Shown: in pieces, positions 36,501 through 48,500 of the stretch
How positions within the stretch are numbered: the stretch's first letter is position 1
Layout of the letters: the number at the start of each line of letters is the position of its first letter
NCBI RefSeq assembly: GCF_028389875.1
Contig: NC_084666.1
Location: 66,720,422 to 66,784,421 of the forward strand
Source of the DNA: Rhea pennata
Taxonomy: Eukaryota; Chordata; Aves; Rheiformes; Rheidae
Length of the DNA: 64,000 nt
Direction of reading: 5' to 3'
The notes under the pieces: generated by a model
Seen by the model: the letters and a program-made list of their open reading frames with translations, nothing else
Database searches by the model: none
Told to the model about the DNA's origin: nothing
Made by a program: the position numbers and the translations under genes

Positions 36501-39500
36501 CATTATTTTCACTTCTAAGAATCTGCAGTATCTCCTCTTTTGTAGCTTTTCTTAGGTTCTGAATGAGGGACAAAAAGCTTCTTGTTGCTTCAGCTTTGGA
36601 AAGGTTTTCAGGATGTAAATGTTTTCTGATGCTCTGCCAGTGTTCAGAAAGCTGTAAAACAAATCACATTGTATCAGTCTCTCAAACAGTGGTTTCTGTT
36701 CTCAAAAATTATACTCAACTAAATGCAGATATTTGGGCCAGTTACTGCTCAAAGTAGCTGAAATCTCATATATTGGTAATCCCATACCTATTTTACTTAA
36801 TTTATTTATGCTATCCCAGCACAACGATCTTTGAAACCTTTTAGCTGTGTCTTTTCCAACACTTTAGTGCAAAGTCTGATTGCTCAGTATCTGGCTGGAA
36901 TAAGGTAAATTCTCTTCTGTTGCAAACGTACTGTGCTTTCTGGTAAATATAGTGTTTGTCTTCTCATCTCGTTTTCTTCTAAGTCATTTCTTTAAGATGT
37001 GAGATGCACAATTTCCAATTAAGAAATTAATCACATTTTCTTAGAAGGGAGTAATTTTATAAATGGTTTGTGTGGAACAGTACTAAATGTCTTGTAAGTA
37101 ACTCACATTTCTTACTCATAAAACTGCATAAGATGGGGAGGGATTTGTGATTACATTATAATATGATAGGTGAAAAAGGTATTAGAACAGGTATCAACTT
37201 CTTCATATTTCTGGTTGTTGTTCTGGTTGTTTATTCCACACGCTATGTTTTTGACAAAGTTCTGAAGAGCCAGCTTGGTACCACAGCAATATGACTGGGT
37301 TTGTAGGTGCTGTGGACAGACCTCTAACTTTTCCTAACTAACAGAGTGGTGTGGCCTCTAGTGCTGGAGCTGGCTTGTTTGGAGGCTGCTCAGACAGTTG
37401 TGTTTACTGCACTTTGCATCCTGCTTTGTGGACATGCCCCTGTCATGTACCATGTAAAAGTTACCAGAAATAAATGGGCCAAATTAAAAAATCCTTAGAG
37501 AAGCATTGGGATCATAAGTGTGCAGCTGTGACTGATGCTTCTGAGGGAAAACTAGAGGATGTGCTAATGGAATAAACTGGATAGTCTGTTCTCTTCAGCG
37601 TATTTCTAATCCTTCCTCGAGTAACTTTCCAAACTTTCTCCTTAGCAAGTGTTTAGAAACCTGTGTTCCACATTTGGAAATTGAAGTTTGAGAGGGCTTT
37701 GTCCTTCCAGCTACACTCCCATAAGAATCTGGTGCAGGTATTTTGACCTTTCCTCTCTCATTTGCCTTTGCCTCTGTTATCTCAAATTATCAAGAACATT
37801 CCATGGTGAAAACTCAGCTGTTCTTTGCAGCAGTGTTTAGTGTAGTTTTCTGAAGTGGGAAATAACACTAATACCCATTTGACCTTTACTAAAATACTTC
37901 CCCCCTTCATGCGTTTTGTACTAGGCAGTAGCACTTGAACCTGCTGGTGAATAGAAGTATCATTCAGCAGTACAGAGTGCAACTTCCATCAATTGTAACG
38001 AACAATAATTAGGCAACGTTGATTGAGACATAGGATATTTCCTGGGGATTAATAACCAGCTGGGAGGAGTTCATGAGCTGAGACACAGATGGGTCTGTTA
38101 ACATCAACTGGTGATTAAAGCTTAGCACCAGGGTCAGTGTGGTTATTATAAGCTGAAACTGGATAAACATATGGAGCACTTTCTGTTCTCTCTGTTGAAG
38201 TTGCACCATAGCCCAGCAAAGAATCTCCAACCTCATTAATCCCATATTTTTTGCTGTGTGGAGCCCAGCTCTACGGGCTGCTCCCAGTCAGCTTAGCCCA
38301 TAGCCTTATGACTTGCAAGGTGGGAGATAGGAACTTGAGCAACCTCAAGCAAAAGAGAGAGTGGAGTCCAAGTCATCTTCTTTTGGGGGTGCTCTCACCA
38401 TCCAACCATTACAAGGAGTAGCTGTCTTCTCCTGGAGTGGCCATGATTTTAAAAAATAGTATCCACAGTTGAATTTTGTGAGGGGTGCTGTTCTCTTGAT
38501 GTACATGTCAGGCAGTTTGGATTGAATACCCTGGGGTTCAGACACAGATGCGTACACTCGTACCTGGGACCTCAGCCAAGCTCAGACAGGAAGGTGGTGT
38601 CCTCTGATCAGACCAAAGCACTTTTGGGCACTCTGGGAAAATTCAAGCCAAATCAAGAGGTGCTAAATCAAGCAGGACTTTGTTTTGAATGTAGGTGCCT
38701 GATGGCGGCCTTAGCAGCCTACACAAAGGTTTCTCAGGTAATGTGAGCCCAACCAGAAGGCCCATGTGGTACAGCTGTGTGGATTTCTAGCTGTGTTTCT
38801 GCAGCGCTGCCCGGGCTAGCCCACATGCCCTGCACGGGGTCTGCTACCTCTGGTGCAGATCAGGGAAATGCAGCTGCACACGTTCCAGCCTGAGCTGGCT
38901 GTGGGCAATCAGGATGGTCTCTGCTCCATCAGTATGGACATGACCAACACCTGGCTTTGCATTTAGTCCCTCATCACTGATTGCCTGCCTACTGTTAATA
39001 AAACTCATATCAAGTGATGAAGGGAACACTCCAAATGCAAATGCTGCTTGCTATGTTAAATACTTTAGCTCTGAGAGGCAGCTTCTCTTGTCAGCTAGTG
39101 CCTGACTTACTCAGTGGCCGTAGGCACATACTGCCAAGCTTTTTCAAACATTGGCTGTACAAGACAAAGTAAAACAAAAAACTCCTTGATTTCAGAAGGG
39201 ACAAGCACCCATTTGAGTAGGAACCATGAGCTCAGCTCTTCTGAAAAGAGAATGCTTTATAATGCTGTCTAAACACAGACATCTAGGACTAAATTTAAAT
39301 TTAAATTTTGGCCATAATCTCACAGATGCTAGTACTGCCATCTGTGAAATGGGGATAGTAACAGTTATTTCACCAAATTCAAAAAGGTATAGATAAGATC
39401 TGTTACAATTTGTAAAGGGTTTTGAAAATATAAAACTGTAGGGCATGCCGTGTCAGCGTGGCATTAATCTATACTATGATATATAAGTACCAAATGTTAT

Positions 39501-42500
39501 GTTGTTGCTTTGGATACAGTGTTCTGTTTATAGATCCCATCTTTACATAGCAGTTACTGTAAAATACAGTGAGAAAGCAGGACTTCATTCTCATCGTTCC
39601 ATTAGGTTTATAATGACATACCTCAGTCCCCAGGCAGTGCTCTGGAAATATACCCTATATTTGTTACCTTGGTCTGGAAATTATCTCTACAACTATTAGG
39701 ACAAACTCAGTTCCAAACGACAAATTGGTCAGCACAAACCCTGACAGGCAGAGTCTGGGAAAGAGCACCTGTCCCTGCTCTGCTTAAGATCCCTTGATGT
39801 TCCCTACTCAGACCTACTTCAGCACGCACGGAGCATCATTTCTATTTCGTTTTCTGCAGCATATTTTTTTGTCTTCTTTGCAGCTCTACAAGCATTAGAC
39901 AAGCTAATTTATTACAGTGTGATGTTACTTCCAAATAACTATCATAAGTTCCAATATAGTAAGGTATCTGTGCTCATAAGGAATATCTCTGGAGGTTTAA
40001 CATTGTGTGTACTGAATAGAAGCCTTCTCTTGCTTATTAAAAAAATGGTTAAGAATAATCTTTAAATTAATGTTCCCATTCACTGCTAAATTCATTCCAC
40101 AATGGTAAGAGCATTAAAAATGTTTGCTAACAATCACAGTAGCAATTTATGTTAGTGTTTATGACCAATATTATGAGCAAAACAAAAGATGATACATTTT
40201 AAAAGTAGGTTATTAACAATACTAATTTAAATATTTTAAATCATAGAATCTTAGAATGGTAAGGTTGGAAGGGACCTCTGGAGATCATCTAGTCCAACCC
40301 TCAGCGTAGCCCATACGGGGATTGAACCGTGACCTTGGCATTAGCAGCACCACGCTCTAACCAACCGAGCTAAACCTAACCCCCAATATAAAATATCGAG
40401 GTGATTTTTACTGGGGCTTAGGAGAGATAAAGAGTACTGGACTTGCCAAGAATACTAAAGCCTCATTTTATATTTATAAAATATTTCTAAAGTCATTAAA
40501 ATAAAAAATTTCCTCCAAGGTCAGGCAGTGAGAAAAGACTCTGTATGTTGCCCACAGGTATTTAGACTGTGTAAGGATTGGGTAACTACCTTTAATTTCT
40601 AGGGGCAGTTCAGTTGCTCCATGACAGAGAATTCTGTATGAACACTGGCCACCCATCCTTATAGTTATTTCCCACTCCATTACCCAGAAGAAATAAACTC
40701 TGGCCAACTCGGAGTTGACAGAGATGAGATAATACGAAAGGCTGTTGTATTTTCTAGAGGTTTGAGAAACACTGCACTCTATCTCTCATAGAGAGCAAAA
40801 CGTTAGGTACTTTCAGACGCAGATACCTTTCCTGGCAGGGCACCATTGCATCACTACAGTGCTCCAGAGTCTGGGGCAGTGCTTGCGTTTTATATTAGAT
40901 ATTTCCTAGTGGACTGCTAGAACAGAAACTTCTTTATCACACATGTTCTGATCGGCTAACCAACCTGGTATCCAAGAAGTCATAACAGCCTGTTTACTTA
41001 CTGAAGGACACTTTTTGCATTCAGCATGCACAGTCTCGGCCACTAGCGGCACTGCTACGTAACTAGAGTCCAAAGTCTTGATGACACCAGCAACTTGCTT
41101 CGCAGCGATCAGTCCAGGGCTGGCTTGTATTGACTTCAGTTCCAGTCTCTGCCTGTGCATCCATATTAAAAACACCGTTAGAGCTCATGCATTTTGAAGA
41201 AATGAGGAAATCACGGAGAGAGAAACCGAAAAAGAACACTCTCCACCAATCAAAAATACAGAACAAAGGATTAGCAAAGAGTTCCCAGTCTCATTTTAAA
41301 ATGTTCAGAACATGGCAAGTCTGTGACTTTTTTAACGTAATAGATGTACCTAGTACCTGTAGAATTATTGTTGGAGAGAAATGACACGAAATACCTAAAT
41401 AGTAGACTTTCTAGAGTATGGGTCTGTAGCACAAGGTAAACAGCCTTCTGTAGCCATATACATTCTGAAATGTTTCAAATATTTCTTTATAAGAAGATTT
41501 GGAAAGTAAGATTCTGAATGTACTTTTTTTCCTATCAGCTGTATCTTAATACTAAAGAAGAGCCAGAAGCATTTTCCTAATATGAATATCTCCAGACTTC
41601 CAGTGTTTCAGACGCAGACCTAAGTTTCATTGTTTCCTTTCTGCGTATCACATTTTGCTTTCTACACCTCTGAACTTTCACGTATTAGAAATGCAGATCT
41701 ATCTGAAGTGTTTCTTAATAAATGAGAGCGTGCAGAAGCAGAGTACCTACAGAAATAATGTACTGCTTAAAATCGTTTGACCAGCCCCAGGTATTTTCAT
41801 TTCATTATTCATGAATGCCATTATTTATTATTTGCAGTATGGTAGAACCTTTAATCAAAATTGGGCTAGGTGTCATATGGATACAAAATAGATTTAAATC
41901 CTATATTGAGAGTTTACAGTCTTATACCATGAAACTGTGATGGTTACATGTACACATGTAACCTGAGTTGAACCATTAGTCCTGCTGCCATCAATGATAG
42001 TCAGATTGTCCAACTTACTTTGAAACTACTTTGGCATCTGTTTTTCGTCGGGAATTCAGAAACAAAGCGTAATTCTCTTCTGCCTTAATGGATTTGATGA
42101 AACTGTCTTCCAGCACATAAATTGTGGCAGATGTGGCTTTTGTGCTGACATCTAAAATCTGAAAATAATTAAAAAATAAACCAAAAGAAGGGCTGATCAG
42201 TAAATGACAGAATAGGACCAGATCCTACAGTTCCAAATCAGAGCAAAACTCTTATGAAATAAAAGCAAATGAGGAAAATACGTGCGAGTTGACAGCTTCT
42301 CAGTTTAAACCTGCAAACCAGGATCTCACAAATTTCTTCTACAACAATAATCTAGCTTCTGCACCATGTGTTTCAAATTCATTACTTCCCATAAGAAAAG
42401 CCACGGGGAAAATTATGGAATAGACTGTAGCTGAGAAAATGCCCAGTAAGACATTTAGTTGAAAATAAACTTAAAAATAAGATTAGAAGCTTTACCAGGG

Positions 42501-45500
42501 AAATCTCTAATGTATAAGATTTATTCTTGTGCGTACCTGGAAAGCAAACCAGCCATCAGGTTTGATCTGTTTGCACTGATTTGTCTGTAAACAAGTTGAC
42601 TTCTTTGTGGCAAGTGTGAAAATCAGGAATGCAGCCATTGTGTTAAGCTGGTTTATTATAGACGGTATGCTACCTGGGCGCTTCTCTGAGCTGAGAAAGG
42701 TAAGTTTCCGCCAGCGAGAATCCCAGTGCCTCTGGCACTTCTCCAGCTTGCACTCAGCAGTAACCACTTAGAGGGGCAGTTACTAGTAGTGAGGGATCAT
42801 TAAGGCAATATTAGGGCTTCAGTTACTTCTGCAGCCTGTCTCCTACCTTACACGTGTGCCTTAGGCAAGCATACTGTTCCTTTGAGCTCCCAGGTCAGGA
42901 TCTTGCCAGCATTTACTGAGCACACTAAATACTGCTACTTAGCACATGAGAAAAGCATTACAGTTGTCACTAGGACTGTGACCATAAGTAACGTTTAATG
43001 CCAAAGAAAAAGAAGTCTCACATTGATTAAAACTACAGTACAGCCAGGAGAAAAAGGCTGCCAATCTGCATAGAAATTAAATTATATTATGGAACTAAAA
43101 ATGATGTGAATTGGTATGCTGCACTGAATGTCAGCTGAGCCAAAGTTTAGACGAGAGGAGAGTCCTCTCACTGTTCTCCCTGTGGGCGCTATATGCGGGA
43201 TTGTACTCATACAACTATAAATGTGTATGTAGAATTTGTTTTCTGTAATGCAAGGAAGAGCTTGTGAGAAGATGAGTAACAGCTAATACTTTTAAATAGG
43301 CAAAACGGATTTTATTCTGTAAAACAAATGGTACCTGATTGGGGCTGGTAAATCCTGTCTTTTCTAATTCACAAGAGTCCAGGGCTTTAATTTTAGTCAC
43401 TTGATCTTGCCGAACCTGGTAAGTAACATTGCATTTCCCAGACACATCCACCTTGGAAAAAAAAGTAAGATTAGTATCTGAGTGTCACCCATTTCTGATT
43501 TATTCTGACATGTGTTTTTTTCTGTGTATTTTTCTCTCCCTTTCTTTGCTCACAGAAAGATTGATCAGAGCTGAAACTGTAGACAGCTGCAAGACTCCTA
43601 TACTGCTATGGATAGTTTCTTGAATATATCGGAACACCCTCCAGGGATCAACCATTTCTCCACTGATGGCATCGTGTACATAAGATGCTGCACCGTTTCG
43701 GTTTGAGTTCATTTACCACTTTTGAAGGTGGAGAGAGACTGCTGTTTTATTTTTCCTTATATCAGTGTTTCTAACTTCCTGTTCTGGATAGGCAGGGGTA
43801 TTTTTCATTAAACGGCTGTGAGGGAAAGTAACAAGGTTTGTTTAAACAAAAAAGTTAAGAAATATCTGGCAGATGGCTCTATACTTAGGAATTTGAGTTA
43901 AATTCTAGCTTTCCTTATGTTAGCAGATGCAAAAATTTAACTGTATAAAGCAGGTTAAATGGATATAGCTAAACCATTGCTAAGTTTGTGTAGATACTCT
44001 TTATTTGATTTAAAATAATTTAAATAAATAAGAAATAATAAACACAATAGATGATAAAATAAGAAAAGTAACAAATAATAATAATTTTATCAATCATTTC
44101 AAATAATGATTTTAAAATGCCTTATGAATCAACCAGCTTCAAGCCACAGCATTGTGACCTCCTTTTTAGTGCTCTGGTTTAAGTTGGTTTATTAACAAAT
44201 TCTGTTAAATTGACAAGGGTATTTTAAATCAAATGGATTTCACCAATTCTTTAAAGTTATCTGCAGCAACATGATTTTTGTCACGAAATATTCAGAAGAT
44301 TAACTTTATGCCACCAATTTCAAATCTGTTTAAAGGGCTGATTTCTGTTAATCTTCCTTCTGAAGTCAGCGGGAGCCACAGGCATGCATTTTAGAGCAGA
44401 CTGGGCTCTGCGTGTTTCTCTGATAACCAGTGTCTTGCGAGATATAGCAGCATACCTCACGGGCAGCACCGGAGTGCAGCTGGAGCTGGAAAAGGCTAGC
44501 CAGACCTCTCTTAAGATTTTGAACAAGAACAGGTTCATTCTGATAAGAGTAGAAGTTTTTTACCTGTAGGAATAAAACAAGCATGTAATAAAACTGCCTC
44601 ATTAAATCTGGTTAAACAAGAAAGAAAAAGTGAGGATCCCCTCTGTAAAAACTCCCTTTATTTTTTCTGATTGGGAAGCTGAACTTTGGACCTGTTATCC
44701 CTGTTTAAGCAAACTCCAGAAGCTGCAGGGCCTAGCTGGTAACTAACAGTACCAAGATGATTCAGACTTCAGCTGTACCTAAAAACTCCTAGTTCTGTGA
44801 GCATCTTTCCTGAATGTTAATTAGAGAGAATTTAGAAGGAAAATGAGAAATTAAATATAATATCACAAGTGACTGATTTTTCTACATCACCCTCATAGAA
44901 ATGTTCCTTGCCAAGATGTGAATTGAAATGCGCTGGCTTTACGTCCCATAGTAGGTCTTGCCTCCTTCCTCCCCTCATGCACATATCTGTTGCACTCTAA
45001 TCACAGGTTACAAAAAAACAGAATGAATATAGCTAAATTACAGTTAGAGTGACTCAAACGACGTGTCACATACATCACAACCTTTGAACCATATGGATCA
45101 ACTGTTGTGCTTGAGCCTCTCCTCTGGTTACAAAAGACTTTGCACCTCCACTTTGCATTCAAGGTGCTTTGAAAGTGCACTTATTTCGGGAATGTAAGCA
45201 CTATCAGTGTGTTATCTCAGGGCAACCCTAGAAAGAGAGATCACTGTACCAGCGATGAAAGTATCGCACTGCAGAGAAATCAGAAAAGCAGTGCTCAGAA
45301 CCTATCGTGTGGGGAAAAGCCCAACTTTTTAATACTACATCTCAGTCTTAGCATAGGAACGGCATCTACCAGTGTATTGGCAGTGTACTGGGAGCAGATA
45401 TATTTCAGCTGTGTTCTTTGGATAATTCAAGCCTCGTTTAGGGATGTGTACAGTTGGGAGCCAGTGCTGTTCTGTTTCTTTTCCTGTTATATAAAACTGA

Positions 45501-48500
45501 TGACAAGGCTGAGTCTGAAAGTTACTGAGCAGGTCTGAGAGGAGCTGCAATTCAGTAGGCTGAGCTGGAGGCCAGGGTATGTGCTCAGTGCCTATTTACA
45601 GCAGTAGGTAAAGATCCTGTTGGGATAAGGTGTCACAGCCCTCATTCAGCTCCGCAGGAGAGTAAAAGGGAGTGTGGCCTTCAACCTTCCTCCTTTCACA
45701 CTGCCCCTCTGCTGCGCACTGCTCGGGCTACGGCTGGGAGAGCCGGGCTGCCGGCCTGCTGCTCTCGGCCACAAGCAGCAAGGGGGTGGGCGAGCATGGA
45801 GAGGGGGCAGGAGCAGCCACGGCTCCAGCCTCGCTGCTCCCTGGCCAGAGGGGGAGGCTGAGCGCAAGGGGGCAAGTGAGCCACTCCACAGAAAAAGGGA
45901 GAGATGAATTTGCTTCATTGCCTTTCTGAGCAGGACAGGGACTTTGAGAGCTACAACTGGAGATGGGTGCTCCGAGGGCGGGAGACTGTGCTGCGGTCCT
46001 CTCCCAGGGCAGGGTGTAAAATCCAGCCTGTCAGTGAGTGCATGCAAACCGAGGCGCATTTGCTCACAGATCCTTTTTGTCTGATTTTTGGAAACAGTTT
46101 GTCAGTAGAGGAACAACATGAAAGGCTGTAGCTCTTTCAGCATCAGGCTAAATAAGCAAGGCAGAGAGGTGGGTAAAGCAGTAAAGCTCAAATGGTTGAG
46201 GTAGGTTTAAAGTTAGTAACACTGTTCTTGACAGGCTTGGTATAGTCTCCCTCATAATAAACTGTCTCTCCTTTTCTGCCTTTAGACCTTGGATAAAATC
46301 CTAGGCTCACTGAAGTTAACAGCAAAAGCCTTACACAGTGCCTGTGTATATATATACATGTATTTATATATATCCAAATATATTTGTGGCCAGTATGTTA
46401 ATTGTTTTCTTCATACTGTATGGTATTCTCAAAGCACAAGGGGCCTGGTGGGCTGGACGAGCCCCTTGCACAGGAAGATTACACTCTGTTCCAAACTGCT
46501 ATATTTTAGGTAGAAAGATTGTATTGTATTAAGAAAACTAAGTGGATTGTGAATTGTTCTCCAAGCCTGTAAGGAAAGAGTTGTCTCAGGTTTCCTCAGG
46601 GATTATGTGTGAATTTTAAAAGATGAGGCCTTACTTTTCCACGGGTTAACTGAAGAACTATGGGCCTCCGTAAAGCTTCCAGATATTCTTTCCCAATGAT
46701 CTTCTCTGTGCTTTTTCCTTCGAAGATGCTTTTAGTATCCGGACGTTCATTTACGTTTTCAACTTGGACATCTCTTATCTAACAAAGTAAAAGCAGAGAA
46801 AATTCATGTGGAGAGCAGTCTAGCATTGAGTACATTGAGGGCATGAACTGAGAGTCACCATTGAGGAAATACTCAGCTTAAAGGTAAGCACCAAAGCCTG
46901 TTCTTACTCAGCACATGTTATGATGCTCTGGTAAGAGTTGACAACCAAGAACTTAAGGCAATCTACTACCCATCCCCTAGGTGCTTGCACAAAATTTCTT
47001 TGAAGCTATGGAAGCTGTATGAAGCAATTTCAAAATATAGGAGATATTTTGCAGTTCTGGCTTATGATGTTAGATACATTTTTGCAAAAGTCATTCTATG
47101 GGAGACAGCTAATTGAGAAGAAACAGTAGTTGATGAGACTGTGGAAGAATAAAAGACTTAGATCATCTTTTGAAAACATGTTCTTCAAGAACTGTCTGTT
47201 TGTGTAGTCAATTAAACAATTAGATAAATGCATAAAGAGTTGGGCATGTTTGAAGTTTTATGATGGCATCGGTTACCATAATTTTGATCAACTGGTCATC
47301 ATCGTTGTCAGGATTTCTCCATAAAAGGTTGACATCCACACCAGAAGAAATTCGGTAGCCTGCACTATCCTGTAGTGATGCTTTAATCTGATCAATAAAC
47401 ACTTCAGTTGAATAAGCAAATTTATATATCTTGTCATTATTTAGGCTTGGTCCAGTGGTGTGCCCTGTTTGGAAAGAGCAGGATGAAAAATGTAGTATTT
47501 TAGAAATTATCAACCCTCATAATCTCTCATTTTCTCTAAAAATCACCTTTAGAAAAATTAAAACTGTGATTGTCAACAAAAGACATATGGAACTGATCCT
47601 TCTACCCTTGCTTTCAGGTGCTGTCCTACTGGGGCTGTATTGCAGCTATTTTGCTGTGATTAAATTCCTATTAATCTAAGGTTGAAATGTCCGTAAAATT
47701 CTTTGTTCTAACTCTGCACTGAAATACAAAAAAAAAAAAAAGTGACTTTCTTTACACTGGATATTGTAACATTAGAAATTAATACAAAGCTGTTTGCAAA
47801 TTAAAACACTATAAGGAATCCTGCAATGTATATGCTTATAAATTTGAAATGTACTGACATCTTTTGTTGGAGCCAATAGAAATTGCTCTCTGCAACTTTT
47901 GCACATTTATTGGGAATTTGTCTACTGAGAGCCTTGTCGTGAATGTAATGAAGACCTTGGGAAAATACTTTTTTGATCAAATAATTAAGCTCTTGTTTTT
48001 TGAGTTAAAAATGTCTCTGTAGCCGTGTCTTTGTTGTTAGATTTATATTGATGTATTTTAAGGGATATAGAACACCACTTCCTAGCACAAATCCAGTTTT
48101 CCAGCTTGCATACCTGATTTTATGGTGATATTTCCATTTGTATTAACAACAGATTGGATAGGCTATTCCCAAGGAATTCAGTTTAAGTGTTGTTTGTGCA
48201 AATGAAGTCTGTAGTAGTATAGAAGTCTTTTTTTTTCTTTTACAAAACTATTTGTGCCCTATGCCTACATCCTTCCCTATCATTTCTTTCTCTCGTGTGC
48301 AGTTCTGTGGGAAATGTGTACCATTGTAACACCAGTGTCACAGGTCTCTACAAAGCCTCAGGCACAGGAATTAGACCTGCGCCTAAGAGCCTTCATGGTG
48401 TTTGCATTCGTTCCGGTACGCAGGAGAAGCTGTATCATTTGAGCTTTAAACTGCATTAAGAAAAATGTCACTGCAATTTTTTTTAACATGATTAAGGAAA

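Larger units (their letters stand above)
36652..41001 (-). other. MTTP: MTTP intron 7 (about 4.3 kb)
   Basis: This intron holds a MIR-like fossil (39335-39430) and a tRNA-Ile-derived SINE with a CR1-like tail (40238-40384). The part at about 38.0-39.1 kb has short open frames that I could not relate to any family. No additional MTTP exon is seen. Confidence 0.8.

Noticed and set aside
38009-38557. Possible retroelement coding remnant in MTTP intron 7
   Set aside because: The short frames show no reverse-transcriptase, gag or CR1 motif that I can recognise.
40304-40384. A tRNA-Ile gene on the minus strand
   Set aside because: The A and B boxes are present, but the acceptor stem does not pair and the sequence runs directly into a CR1 tail, so it is a SINE head.
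42585-42767. Extending the intron 5 candidate exon to the full open frame
   Set aside because: No good acceptor lies further upstream and the translation is unrelated to MTTP. Only the 48-base segment has both splice signals.
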